This document shows, one piece after another, positions 33,501 through 42,690 of a stretch of 64,000 bases of DNA (the first letter of the stretch is position 1; every line of letters starts with the position of its first letter). The stretch lies in contig JAYRYZ010000011.1 in the NCBI GenBank assembly GCA_041916775.1, positions 62,001 to 126,000 on the forward strand, read 5' to 3'. This DNA comes from UBA2357 sp041916775. Its GTDB lineage: Bacteria; Pseudomonadota; Gammaproteobacteria; Burkholderiales; Rhodocyclaceae. A program made the position numbers and the translations under genes. The notes under the pieces were generated by a model that ran no database searches, was not told the origin of the DNA, and worked only from the letters and a program-made list of their open reading frames with translations.

Positions 33501-34622
33501 ATGGCGCAACTCGAACTGTTGGATATCGAACTCGCGTTCGGCGCACATGCCGTCGTGAAGCAACTCTCGTTCTCGCTCGAACGCGGGAGCATAGGCTGCC
33601 TGCTCGGTCCCTCGGGGTGCGGCAAGACGACGGTGCTACGCTGCATTGCAGGATTCGAACAGCTCGCAGCGGGCGAGATCCGGCTCGAGGGCAAGGTGGT
33701 CAGCAGCGGGCGCTCGCGAATCCCCCCGGAGCAGCGACGAATCGGCATGGTGTTTCAGGACTATGCGCTGTTTCCGCACCTCTCGGTCGCAGAAAACGTC
33801 GCTTTCGGGCTGCGCAGTCTCGATCACGAAGCGCAACGGGCGCGCGTGGCCGAGCTTCTCAAGGTGGTCGGGCTGCCCGATCACGGTCGGCGCTATCCAC
33901 ACGAGTTGTCGGGGGGGCAGCAACAGCGGGTTGCGCTCGCGCGCGCGCTGGCGCCTCGGCCCAGCCTGCTGCTGCTCGACGAACCCTTCTCGAATCTGGA
34001 CGTCGAGTTGCGCGAACGACTCTCGATCGAGGTGCGTGACATCATCAAGGCCACGGGCACGACTGCCATCCTCGTGACGCACGACCAGCATGAAGCCTTT
34101 GCAGTGGCCGACGAGATCGGCATCATGAACCAGGGGCGCATCCAGCAATGGGATACGCCCTACAACCTCTACCATCAGCCCGCAAATCGCTTTGTGGCGA
34201 ACTTCATCGGTCAGGGTGTGCTGCTGCCCGCGCGGGTCATGAACGAGCGACAGGTCGCGCTGGAGATCGGGGTGTTGAACAGCGTGATTCCCAGCGAGTG
34301 CAGATCCGGTTGCGACAGCTGTGGGCTCGGCTGTCCGGTGGAAGTGCTCTTGCGTCCTGACGATGTGATCCACGATGACGCCAGTCCGCTGAAGGCGCGC
34401 GTTGCGAAGAAGGCCTTCCGCGGTGCGGACATTCTGTACACGCTGGAACTCGGGAGCGGCACCCGGGTGCTGTCGCTGGTGCCCAGCCACCACAACCATG
34501 CGCTTGGAGAGATGATCGGCATCCGCCTGGATGTCGATCATGTCGTGACATTCCATGAGAGCTCCGAGATGGCAGCGCATGCCGACGGAACGGCCAGCGC
34601 CGTTCAGCCCCGCCACGCATGA
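33501..34622 (+). CDS. fbpC: Fe(III) ABC transporter ATPase with four-cysteine motif
   Basis: A 373-residue ABC ATPase: Walker A GPSGCGKT at 36-43, signature LSGGQQQR at 136-143, Walker B LLLLDE near 157-161, switch His194. The regulatory C-terminal domain has an unusual cluster Cys267-x3-Cys271-x2-Cys274-x3-Cys278 just before the VEVLLRPDD strand. This could bind an iron-sulfur cluster or metal and sense iron. The ATG at 33501 fits the family; an upstream in-frame ATG adds 20 unrelated residues. Its stop overlaps aat in ATGA. Confidence 0.93.
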   Translation: MAQLELLDIELAFGAHAVVKQLSFSLERGSIGCLLGPSGCGKTTVLRCIAGFEQLAAGEIRLEGKVVSSGRSRIPPEQRRIGMVFQDYALFPHLSVAENVAFGLRSLDHEAQRARVAELLKVVGLPDHGRRYPHELSGGQQQRVALARALAPRPSLLLLDEPFSNLDVELRERLSIEVRDIIKATGTTAILVTHDQHEAFAVADEIGIMNQGRIQQWDTPYNLYHQPANRFVANFIGQGVLLPARVMNERQVALEIGVLNSVIPSECRSGCDSCGLGCPVEVLLRPDDVIHDDASPLKARVAKKAFRGADILYTLELGSGTRVLSLVPSHHNHALGEMIGIRLDVDHVVTFHESSEMAAHADGTASAVQPRHA

Positions 34623-35329
34623 TCCCCTGGCTGGCAGAGGATGAACCACCGGGGTTTCCGCCGCTGTCGAAAGCGCTGAAAACTCCGAACGGACTCCTCG
34701 CCGCGGGCGGCAGCCTTGCGCCGGATTGGTTGCTCGCGGCCTACCGCAAAGGCATCTTCCCCTGGTTCAATCCGGGTGAACCCATCCTGTGGTGGAGCCC
34801 CGATCCGCGCATGGTGCTGAAACCGTCTGACGTACGCATCAGCCGGTCACTGGCGAAAACACTTCGTCGCGGGGAATTCGAGGTGCGCTTCGACGAGGCC
34901 TTCCGCGAGGTGATCGCGGCCTGCGCCGAACCACGCCCCTACGCGCAGGGAACCTGGATATCGTCGCAGATGCAGGCGGCCTACATCGAGATGCACGAAC
35001 TCGGTTACGCGCACAGTGTCGAAGTGCGCTTGGAAGGCAGGCTCGTGGGCGGGCTATACGGCATCGCGCTCGGCAAGGTGTTCTTTGGCGAGTCGATGTT
35101 CAGCCGGGTCAGCGATGCCTCCAAGGTGGCGTTTACCCACTTATGTCGTCATCTTGAGTCGCAGGGCTTCGCGATGATAGATTGCCAGATGACTACGGCG
35201 CATCTTCAGTCGCTGGGCGGGCGGGAGATCCGACGTGCCGAGTTCGTGTCCCGCCTCGAGGCGTTCGTCGGCAACGAAATGCGGTCGGGAGCATGGCCGG
35301 CGACGCCGCCACCCTTCCATACCTGGTGA
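34619..35329 (+). CDS. aat: Leucyl/phenylalanyl-tRNA--protein transferase
   Basis: A 236-residue L/F-transferase, which adds Leu or Phe to N-terminal Lys or Arg so that ClpS-ClpA can degrade the protein. Typical blocks are FPPLSKALKTPNGLLAAGG, KGIFPWFNPGEPILWWSPDPR and GESMFSRVSDASKVAF. Length is normal. It overlaps the iron ATPase by four bases and runs directly into bpt, so iron import and the N-degron enzymes appear to share a transcript. Confidence 0.96.
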   Translation: MIPWLAEDEPPGFPPLSKALKTPNGLLAAGGSLAPDWLLAAYRKGIFPWFNPGEPILWWSPDPRMVLKPSDVRISRSLAKTLRRGEFEVRFDEAFREVIAACAEPRPYAQGTWISSQMQAAYIEMHELGYAHSVEVRLEGRLVGGLYGIALGKVFFGESMFSRVSDASKVAFTHLCRHLESQGFAMIDCQMTTAHLQSLGGREIRRAEFVSRLEAFVGNEMRSGAWPATPPPFHTW

Positions 35330-35352
35330 CACATGCGGAGACGGTACAGATC

Positions 35353-36096
35353 ATGCAGAAGGACTACCCGTTCGGACTGATCCAGTTCTACGCGACGGCA
35401 CCCTATGCCTGCTCCTACCTGCCCGATCACGTCGCACGTTCGCAGGTGGCGACACCAGGGCATCTCATCGACCCGCACATCTACAGCGAACTGGTACGCA
35501 ATGGCTTTCGCCGTAGTGGCGTGTTCACGTACCGCCCCTATTGCGACCACTGCCGGGAGTGCGTGCCGGTGCGCATCCCGGTGGCTGCCTTCGCCCCCAA
35601 CCGCAGTCAGCGCAGGGCGCTTCGCCAACATGCGTCGCTGCAGGTGGTCGAGCGCCCGCTGCTCTTCTCCGAGGAGCACTACGCGCTCTATCAGCGCTAT
35701 CAGCGCATGCGTCACGCCGGCGGCGGAATGGACCAGGACAATCGCGAGCAGTACTCGCACTTCCTGCTGCAAAGCCATGTCGACACGCGCATCCTGGAGT
35801 TTCGCGACGAGGCGGGGCTGCGCATGGTGAGCGTCATCGATCGGCTCGTCGATGGCCTGTCCAGTGTATATACCTTCTACGACCCTGATGTTCCGAATGC
35901 GAGCTACGGGACTTTCGGCGTGCTGTGGCAGATTGCCGCGTGCGAGCGCCTGAGTCTGCCGTATCTGTATCTCGGCTACTGGATACGCGAAAGTCCGAAG
36001 ATGGCCTACAAACAGCGCTTCCGCCCTCTCGAAGGGCGCATTCGCGGGCTATGGCGGGTGCTGGACGAGCGCGATTTCGGCGCTTCGTCCGTCTGA
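35353..36096 (+). CDS. bpt: Aspartate/glutamate leucyltransferase Bpt
   Basis: A 247-residue Bpt enzyme, which adds Leu to N-terminal Asp or Glu. It has LIQFYATAPYACSYLP, a cysteine group (YCDHCRECVP) and GGMDQDNREQYSHFL, all typical of the ATE/Bpt family. I chose the ATG at 35353 because it leaves eight residues before the conserved FYAT motif, as in relatives; GTG at 35326 would overlap the aat stop in GTGA and add nine residues and is a real alternative. With aat it forms a two-enzyme N-degron branch feeding Clp proteases. Confidence 0.93.
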   Translation: MQKDYPFGLIQFYATAPYACSYLPDHVARSQVATPGHLIDPHIYSELVRNGFRRSGVFTYRPYCDHCRECVPVRIPVAAFAPNRSQRRALRQHASLQVVERPLLFSEEHYALYQRYQRMRHAGGGMDQDNREQYSHFLLQSHVDTRILEFRDEAGLRMVSVIDRLVDGLSSVYTFYDPDVPNASYGTFGVLWQIAACERLSLPYLYLGYWIRESPKMAYKQRFRPLEGRIRGLWRVLDERDFGASSV

Positions 36097-36179
36097 ACCC
36101 AGATCTGCAAGCTTTACAAGCGTGAGCCTGGTCGGATCTGCGGTTTGCGGCGATGCCGCAAAGGGCTAGAATTCGCGCC

Positions 36180-37202
36180 ATGCTCTACGACATCGCCCGC
36201 CCCCTGCTCTTTTCCCTCGACGCCGAGACCGCCCACGAACTCACGATTGGTGCGCTGCACCTCGCGGGTCGCATCCTGCCTGCAGCAACGCCGCTCGCTG
36301 CGGATCCGGTCGATGTGATGGGCATCCGCTTTCCGAACCGGATCGGCCTCGCGGCCGGGCTGGACAAGAACGGTGAGGCCATCGATGGTCTCGCGCGCAT
36401 GGGTTTCGGCTTCATCGAGATCGGCACCATCACGCCGCGTCCCCAGCCAGGCAATCCCCGTCCGCGAATGTTCCGACTGCCGGAGGCGCGAGGCATCATC
36501 AACCGCATGGGCTTCAACAACCATGGTGTCGATGCCCTGCTCGCAAACGTTGCAGCGGCGCGCTTCAAGGGCGTGCTCGGTATCAACATCGGCAAGAACT
36601 TCGATACGCCGATCGAACGCGCAGCCGACGACTATGTGAGCTGCCTCGAGCGGGTCTATGCGCATGCGAGCTACGTCACGGTGAATATCTCCTCGCCCAA
36701 CACGAAGAACCTCCGCCAACTTCAGGGCGGCTCCGAGTTGGACGAACTGCTCGGTGTGCTGAAGGCGCGTCAGCTCGCACTCGCCGACCGCTCGGGCCGG
36801 TATGTACCGATGTGCCTGAAGATCGCGCCGGATCTCGATGACGACCAGATCGTGAATATCGCCGATGCGCTGCGTCGCCACCACATCGACGGCGTCATCG
36901 CGACCAACACCACGGTCTCGCGGGCAATGGTCGAAGGCCACCCCAACGCCCAGCAACAGGGCGGCCTGTCGGGCGCGCCAGTGTTCGAGATGTCCACGCG
37001 CGTCGTGCGTGCGCTCGTGGCCGCGCTGCAGGGGGCATTACCGGTGATCGCCGCGGGGGGCGTGCTCTCGGGCGCTGACGCGCGCGCCAAACTCGACGCA
37101 GGGGCTGCGCTGGTGCAGGTCTACAGCGGTCTCGTCTATCGCGGCCCCGCCCTGGTGCGGGAGTGTGTGGCCGCAACCAGGCTCGGGCCATCTCCCGGCT
37201 GA
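36180..37202 (+). CDS. pyrD: Dihydroorotate dehydrogenase (quinone), class 2
   Basis: A 340-residue membrane-associated flavoenzyme of pyrimidine synthesis. It has the short N-terminal membrane-binding helices, FPNRIGLAAGLDKNGEAIDGL, FIEIGTITPRPQPGNPRPRMFRL, and the VNISSPNTKNLRQLQ region with the catalytic serine typical of class 2. The ATG at 36180 matches the family start MLYDIARPLLF. A TAGAAT box ends about ten bases before it, which would leave almost no leader, so the real promoter may be further up. Confidence 0.96.
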   Translation: MLYDIARPLLFSLDAETAHELTIGALHLAGRILPAATPLAADPVDVMGIRFPNRIGLAAGLDKNGEAIDGLARMGFGFIEIGTITPRPQPGNPRPRMFRLPEARGIINRMGFNNHGVDALLANVAAARFKGVLGINIGKNFDTPIERAADDYVSCLERVYAHASYVTVNISSPNTKNLRQLQGGSELDELLGVLKARQLALADRSGRYVPMCLKIAPDLDDDQIVNIADALRRHHIDGVIATNTTVSRAMVEGHPNAQQQGGLSGAPVFEMSTRVVRALVAALQGALPVIAAGGVLSGADARAKLDAGAALVQVYSGLVYRGPALVRECVAATRLGPSPG

Positions 37203-37315
37203 CGTGGCGGTGATGCGCCCTCGCCACCCATGGTGGCCTCAATGCCCTGCTGAACGCGGGGTTGAGTGAATGTCGCGCGGGGAGGATAATCTCGCGCTGG
37301 CTGACATCCGACAAC

Positions 37316-37900
37316 ATGCAAAGCTATATCTTTCTCGTCATTGGCGCCGTGCTGGTGAACAACGTGGTGCTGGTGCGCATTCTCGGACTATGTCCATTCA
37401 TGGGCGTGTCCAAGAAGCTCGAAACGGCCATTGGCATGGGGGCCGCGACGACATTCGTCCTGACCCTCGGCGCGGGTACCAGTTACCTGATCGAGCACTA
37501 CCTCCTTCACCCCTTCGACCTGGGTTATCTGCGCACGCTGGCATTCATCGTCGTGATCGCGGCAATCGTGCAGGTCACCGAACTCGTCATCGAGAAGACC
37601 AGCCCGGTGCTGCATCAGGTGCTCGGCATCTACCTGCCCCTGATCACCACCAATTGCGCGGTGCTGGGCGTACCGCTGCTGAATGTGGGCTTCGATCACA
37701 ACCTGCTGCAGTCCCTGCTCTTCGGATTCGCTTCCTCGCTCGGCTTCACCCTGGCTCTGGTGCTGTTTGCAGGTATCCGTGAGCGCCTGGATGGTGCCGA
37801 CGTTCCGGCGCCTTTCAAGGGCACAGCCATCGCGATGATCACCGCCGGGCTGATGAGTCTCGCCTTCATGGGTTTCTCCGGCCTCGACCGCTTCCACTGA
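37316..37900 (+). CDS. rnfA: Rnf/Rsx electron-transport complex subunit A
   Basis: A 194-residue integral membrane protein with six hydrophobic segments and NNVVLVRILGLCPFMGVSKK near the start. In the Rnf complex RnfA and RnfE form a pair that holds an Fe-S centre in the membrane. It is the first gene of rnfABCDGE-nth. The ATG at 37316 gives the standard MQSYIFL-type start; an upstream ATG adds 18 unrelated residues. Confidence 0.96.
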   Translation: MQSYIFLVIGAVLVNNVVLVRILGLCPFMGVSKKLETAIGMGAATTFVLTLGAGTSYLIEHYLLHPFDLGYLRTLAFIVVIAAIVQVTELVIEKTSPVLHQVLGIYLPLITTNCAVLGVPLLNVGFDHNLLQSLLFGFASSLGFTLALVLFAGIRERLDGADVPAPFKGTAIAMITAGLMSLAFMGFSGLDRFH

Positions 37901-37946
37901 TCCCATCCATGCGCAAAGCCCGAACCTACAAGGCAGGCAACCCGAC

Positions 37947-38498
37947 ATGCTGACCGCGCTGTTGATCATGGCGAGCCTCGCGGTCGTGCTGGGGGCAGTG
38001 CTGGGCTATGCGTCGATCCGCTTCAAGGTAGATGGCGATCCGCTCGTGGACAAGATCGATGCGATCCTGCCTCAGACGCAGTGCGGTCAGTGCGGATACC
38101 CCGGCTGCAAACCCTACGCCCAGGCGATCGCCAATGGCGAGGCCGACATCAACCAGTGCCCGCCGGGCGGCGAGGACGGCATCCGTTCGCTTGCCGACCT
38201 GCTGGGGCGAGAGTTCAAGCCCCTTTCCGAAGAGCATGGCGTCGAAAAGCCCAAGGCGGTCGCTCTGATCGACGAGAAGACCTGCATCGGCTGCACGCTG
38301 TGCATTCAGGCCTGTCCCGTCGACGCGATCGTCGGTGCGGCAAAGCAGATGCACACGGTGGTTGCGCCACTCTGTACCGGTTGTGAGCTCTGCCTTGCGC
38401 CCTGCCCCGTGGATTGCATCACGATGGAGCCGATCCCTGAGACGGTCGAGAACTGGAAATGGCGATACCCGGTGTTCGAGATCAGGAAACAGGCATGA
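37947..38498 (+). CDS. rnfB: Rnf/Rsx complex ferredoxin subunit B
   Basis: A 183-residue subunit: one N-terminal membrane helix (3-23), a four-cysteine cluster site at Cys46, 49, 54, 71, and a two-cluster ferredoxin domain with CxxCxxCxxxCP at Cys113-123 and Cys143-153. It passes electrons between cytoplasmic ferredoxin and the membrane part of Rnf. Spacing to rnfA is 46 bases and to rnfC 13 bases. Confidence 0.96.
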   Translation: MLTALLIMASLAVVLGAVLGYASIRFKVDGDPLVDKIDAILPQTQCGQCGYPGCKPYAQAIANGEADINQCPPGGEDGIRSLADLLGREFKPLSEEHGVEKPKAVALIDEKTCIGCTLCIQACPVDAIVGAAKQMHTVVAPLCTGCELCLAPCPVDCITMEPIPETVENWKWRYPVFEIRKQA

Positions 38499-38511
38499 AG
38501 GCATTGAACGC

Positions 38512-40194
38512 ATGATCGCGCAGCTGTTCAATTTCAGTGGCGGCATCAAGCCGGGCTCGCACAAGAGCGAATCGGCGGGCGTGCCGATTCGGTCCGTTCC
38601 ACTGCCCTCACGCCTCGTGGTGCCATTGCGGCAGAATGCGCGCTCGGTGGCGCATCCGATCGTCGAAGTCGGCCAGAAGGTGCTGAAGGGCGAGCGTATC
38701 GGCGAAGCCGAAGGCCCGCTGGGTACTGCGGTGCACGCGCCAACCTCGGGAACCGTGGTCGATATCACGCCGCATCCAATGGCACATCCTTCCGGCCTGA
38801 GCACCCACTGCGTCGTCATCGAGCCCGACGGCGAGGAGCGCTGGGTACAGCTCCATGGGGTCGACCACCGCGCTGCGCCGCGTGAGGATGTCCTCGCCTT
38901 CCTGCGTGACTCGGGCATCGTCGGCATGGGCGGTGCCGCCTTTCCAAGCCATGTCAAGCTCGGCAGCGGCGCGGGGATCGAGACGCTGATCATCAACGGC
39001 GCCGAATGTGAGCCCTGGATCACCTGCGACGACCGCCTGATGCGCGAGCGTGCGGACGAGATCATCGCAGGTGTCGGCATTCTTGCCGACCTGATCGGCG
39101 CGCGGCGTGTCCTCATCGGCATCGAGGACAACAAACCGGAGGCAATCTCCGCAATGCGTTCAGCTGCCGAGAAGCATGCGTCCGCAGCCTCGATCGTGGC
39201 AGTACCGACGCTCTACCCGGCAGGGGGCGAAAAGCAGCTCATCCGCGTCCTGACCGGCATCGAGATCCCTCACGGGAAGCTCGGTCTGGAGTACGGCGTG
39301 CAGTGTTTCAATGTCGGTACCGCGCGCGCGGTGCACCGCGCGATCACGTTCGGCGAACCGCTGATCTCGCGCATCGTCACATTGACCGGCAACGTCGCAT
39401 CCGCAGGCAACTTCGAAGTCCTGCTCGGCACCCCCGTCGAGCATTTGCTTCCTCTCGTAGGGCCGCGGGGCGACACGGATCGCTATCTGCTCGGTGGCCC
39501 CATGATGGGGCTCGCCCTCACCGACCTGCGGGTCCCCATCCTGAAGGGCAGCAACTGCGTGATCGCTGCTTCGCCTGCGCTCTTTCCTGCACCGCGCCCC
39601 GAGATGCCGTGCATACGCTGCGGCGCCTGCGCGCGCGCCTGTCCGGCTGATCTCCAGCCCTTCGAACTGTATTGGTATTCCCGTTCGCACAACTTCGGCA
39701 AGGCGCAGGAGTACCACCTCTTCGATTGCATCGAATGCGGGTGCTGTGCGTATGTGTGTCCGTCCAACATCCCATTGGTCGATTACTACCGCTTCGCCAA
39801 GAGCGAAATCTGGGCACGTGAGCGTGACATGAAGGCGGCTGACAGCGCGCGTGAGCGTTTCGAGTTCCGCAACTTCAGGCAGGAGCGCGAGAAGGAAGAG
39901 AAGGCCGCCCGCCTCGCTGCGAAGGCCGCCGAAACCAAGGCCAAGCTCGCACAGGTCGAGGGGGCGGCGAGCGCTGAAGCGGCGCCCTCCACGGCGACCG
40001 ACGAGGATCCCAAAAAGGCGCTGATCGCTGCCGCGTTGGCGCGTGCCAAGCAGCAGAAGGCCGATTCGGCACCGCGCAACACCGATGTGGACGCGCTGAG
40101 CCCCGAGAAGCGCGCTGAGATTGAGGCCATCGAGGCGCGACGCGTGGCGGCGACCCATGCCGGAGCGGCGAGCGGCGAGGAGAGGTCCGAGTGA
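38512..40194 (+). CDS. rnfC: Rnf/Rsx complex subunit C
   Basis: A 560-residue peripheral subunit. It has a glycine-rich NADH/FMN-binding region (GMGGAAFPSHVKL), a SLBB-like part, and two [4Fe-4S] motifs CIRCGACARACP and CIECGCCAYVCP. A charged alanine/lysine-rich tail after about residue 460 (REKEEKAARLAAKAAETKAK) is longer than in minimal RnfC and looks like a helix. It connects NADH to the complex. The ATG at 38512 gives the normal IAQLFNFSGGIKPG start. Confidence 0.95.
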   Translation: MIAQLFNFSGGIKPGSHKSESAGVPIRSVPLPSRLVVPLRQNARSVAHPIVEVGQKVLKGERIGEAEGPLGTAVHAPTSGTVVDITPHPMAHPSGLSTHCVVIEPDGEERWVQLHGVDHRAAPREDVLAFLRDSGIVGMGGAAFPSHVKLGSGAGIETLIINGAECEPWITCDDRLMRERADEIIAGVGILADLIGARRVLIGIEDNKPEAISAMRSAAEKHASAASIVAVPTLYPAGGEKQLIRVLTGIEIPHGKLGLEYGVQCFNVGTARAVHRAITFGEPLISRIVTLTGNVASAGNFEVLLGTPVEHLLPLVGPRGDTDRYLLGGPMMGLALTDLRVPILKGSNCVIAASPALFPAPRPEMPCIRCGACARACPADLQPFELYWYSRSHNFGKAQEYHLFDCIECGCCAYVCPSNIPLVDYYRFAKSEIWARERDMKAADSARERFEFRNFRQEREKEEKAARLAAKAAETKAKLAQVEGAASAEAAPSTATDEDPKKALIAAALARAKQQKADSAPRNTDVDALSPEKRAEIEAIEARRVAATHAGAASGEERSE

Positions 40195-40273
40195 TGTCCC
40201 TCAACCATAACCATCCCCCCACCGCGATGATGCATCGGTCCGATGCCGTCCCTTTCGGGGTGGGATCATCAAC

Positions 40274-41281
40274 ATGATCCACTCTCCGTACATCCGCAAA
40301 CCGACCAGCGTGCGCGCGGTGATGTTCACCGTGCTGCTTGCCCTCGTGCCCGGCACGGCTGCTTATGTCTGGCAGATCGGGGCCGGGGTGCTGGTCAACA
40401 TGCTCATCGCCACGATGGCTGCGCTCGTGACCGAAGCACTGGTGCTGAGACTGCGCCGACGCCCGGTCGCGCCCGCCCTGGGGGATCTCTCCGCAGTGGT
40501 GACCGCCGCGTTGATCGCGCTGTGCTTTCCGCCGATTGCGCCCTGGTGGATGACGGCGCTTGCCGGGTCGATCGCGATCCTCGCCGGCAAGCAGCTCTAC
40601 GGCGGCCTGGGCCAGAACCCGTTCAACCCTGCCATGGTCGCCTATTGCGCCACCATCGTCGCATATCCGTCCCTGATGTCGCAGTGGCCACCTGCTGGCT
40701 CGCTCGATTTCAGCGCCCAGTTATCGCTCATCATGGGGGGCGCACGCGAACTCGACGGGCTCACCGGCGCCACCGCATTGGATACCCTCAAGACGGGGTT
40801 GCGCATCGCCGGCAACGACGTCGATAGCGTTCTCGCGCAGGATAGCTTCGGTATCTTCGGTGGGCGCGGCTGGGAGTGGATCGCTGCAGGACACCTGCTG
40901 GGAGGCGTGTTCCTGTTTGCACGCGGCGTCATCACCTGGCACATGCCGGCCGGCTTCATCGCGGGACTTGCCATTGTTTCGGGGGCGTTCTGGCTTGTCG
41001 AGCCCGCTCAGTTTGCCTCACCGCTCTTCCATCTTGCGAGCGGGGGTGCGATGCTGGCTGCGTTCTTCATCGTCACCGACCCGGTATCGGGTGCGACGAC
41101 GCCGCGCGGCAAGTTCATTTTCGCGTTCGGGGTGGCCCTCATCGCCTATCTGATCCGTGTCTTCGGCGCGTTCCCCGACGGCATCGCCTTCGCGGTGCTG
41201 CTGATGAACATGTGCGTCCCGCTCATCGACATGAAAACGCAGCCGCATGTGTTCGGTCACAAGCCCGGGGGCGAACGATGA
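40274..41281 (+). CDS. rnfD: Rnf/Rsx complex subunit D
   Basis: A 335-residue membrane protein with about nine helices. The covalent FMN site is expected at Thr167 in LTGATALDTLK. Typical features include the GLGQNPFNPAM loop. It is part of the ion-translocating membrane core. A 79-base gap with no gene separates it from rnfC; its stop overlaps rnfG. Confidence 0.95.
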   Translation: MIHSPYIRKPTSVRAVMFTVLLALVPGTAAYVWQIGAGVLVNMLIATMAALVTEALVLRLRRRPVAPALGDLSAVVTAALIALCFPPIAPWWMTALAGSIAILAGKQLYGGLGQNPFNPAMVAYCATIVAYPSLMSQWPPAGSLDFSAQLSLIMGGARELDGLTGATALDTLKTGLRIAGNDVDSVLAQDSFGIFGGRGWEWIAAGHLLGGVFLFARGVITWHMPAGFIAGLAIVSGAFWLVEPAQFASPLFHLASGGAMLAAFFIVTDPVSGATTPRGKFIFAFGVALIAYLIRVFGAFPDGIAFAVLLMNMCVPLIDMKTQPHVFGHKPGGER

Positions 41282-41955
41282 GCGCCGAACGCTACACCGC
41301 CTCACGGACCTCGTTGCGCACCGCAGGGGTCATGCTGCTGTTCACGCTGGTGTTCACTTCGTTGATGGCGGGCGTCTTCACCCTCACCCAACCGACGATA
41401 GAAGCCTCGCGCCAGGCGGGGAAGATGCGTCTGGTGAATGAGGTCTTGTCACCGGAGCGCTACGATAACGACTTGCTTGCCGACTACGTGGATCTCGCCC
41501 CGGTTCAGTCTCTTGGACTCGATCGGGGAGGACGCGTGCTCCGCGCGCGCAAGCAGGGGCGACCTGCGGCGCTGGTGCTGGAAGCGATCGCGAAGGATGG
41601 CTACGCCGGTCGCATCGCGCTGGCGGTGGCCGTCGATGCCGACGGTCGCGTGACGGGAGTCAGGGTGACAGAGCACAAGGAGACGCCCGGGCTCGGTGAC
41701 TATATCGATCCGCGCAAGGACAAGAATCGTGAACGTCCCTGGATCGGGCAGTTCGCGGGCCTGTCGTTCGACGACATTGCAGAGGCGAAGTGGATGGTCA
41801 GGCGCGACGGCGGCGCGTTCGACTATCACATCGGCGCCACCATCAGCGCCAGAGCGGTGGTGCACGTCAGCGCCCGTGCGCTGCGCTTCGCCAACCGGCA
41901 TCGCGATGCCCTCTTCGCCGCGCCCGTCGGGACGCGCCTGTCGGATCTGGAATAG
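41278..41955 (+). CDS. rnfG: Rnf/Rsx complex FMN-binding subunit G
   Basis: A 225-residue protein with one N-terminal membrane helix (about 15-37) and a periplasmic FMN-binding domain. Thr188 in HIGATISARAV is the expected covalent FMN site; the residue before GAT is Ile where many relatives have Ser or Thr. ETPGLGD is also typical. It overlaps rnfD by four bases. Confidence 0.94.
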   Translation: MSAERYTASRTSLRTAGVMLLFTLVFTSLMAGVFTLTQPTIEASRQAGKMRLVNEVLSPERYDNDLLADYVDLAPVQSLGLDRGGRVLRARKQGRPAALVLEAIAKDGYAGRIALAVAVDADGRVTGVRVTEHKETPGLGDYIDPRKDKNRERPWIGQFAGLSFDDIAEAKWMVRRDGGAFDYHIGATISARAVVHVSARALRFANRHRDALFAAPVGTRLSDLE

Positions 41956-41979
41956 AGACTGGATGAGCCGGAGCACAAG

Positions 41980-42690
41980 ATGAATGCCCACCAATTCCGC
42001 GAGATCGCACGTAACGGGTTGTGGAAGCAGAACCCCGGGCTGGCGCAATTGCTCGGCCTTTGTCCCATCCTCGCGATCAGCACCAGCATGGTGAATGCCG
42101 TCAGCCTCGGATTGGCCACCATCCTGGTCATGGCGGTTGCCAACCTCGCGATCTCGTCCCTGCGCAACTTCATTCCTTACGAGATCCGCATCCCGGTGTT
42201 CATCCTGATCATCGCTGCGCTGGTCACGGTTGTGGACCTGAGCTTCAATGCCTACCTGCATGATCTTTATCTGGTTCTGGGCATCTTCATTCCGCTCATC
42301 GTCACGAACTGCATCGTGTTGGCGCGGGTGGAAGCCTATGCAGCCAAGAACGGCCCGCTCGACTCGACGATAGATGGCTTGATGATGGGGCTGGGGCTGG
42401 TCTGGGTCCTCGCCCTCCTCGGTGGGATCCGCGAGCTACTCGGTGCTGGTACGCTCTTCGAGGGCATAGACATGATCTTCCCCTCGTTGTCGGCCATCCA
42501 TGTGTTCGGTGATCACTACCCCGGCTTCCTGCTCGCGATGCTGCCCCCGGGTGCGTTCTTCGCACTCGGCTGCCTGATTGCCGCATTCAACTGGCTCAAT
42601 GCCCGCGCCGCTGCGCGGGCTGCCCAGCGGCCCAAGCCGTTGCAGCAGCCCACCGCGGCGCCGGACGAAGGGTCGGCAAGCGCCGCATGA
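41980..42690 (+). CDS. rnfE: Rnf/Rsx complex subunit E
   Basis: A 236-residue membrane protein with six helices, paralogous to RnfA, with NPGLAQLLGLCPILAIS near the start and TNCIVLARVEAYA in the middle. It completes the membrane core. Its last codons overlap nth in ATGA. The C-terminal tail after about residue 210 is polar and alanine/proline-rich. Confidence 0.95.
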   Translation: MNAHQFREIARNGLWKQNPGLAQLLGLCPILAISTSMVNAVSLGLATILVMAVANLAISSLRNFIPYEIRIPVFILIIAALVTVVDLSFNAYLHDLYLVLGIFIPLIVTNCIVLARVEAYAAKNGPLDSTIDGLMMGLGLVWVLALLGGIRELLGAGTLFEGIDMIFPSLSAIHVFGDHYPGFLLAMLPPGAFFALGCLIAAFNWLNARAAARAAQRPKPLQQPTAAPDEGSASAA

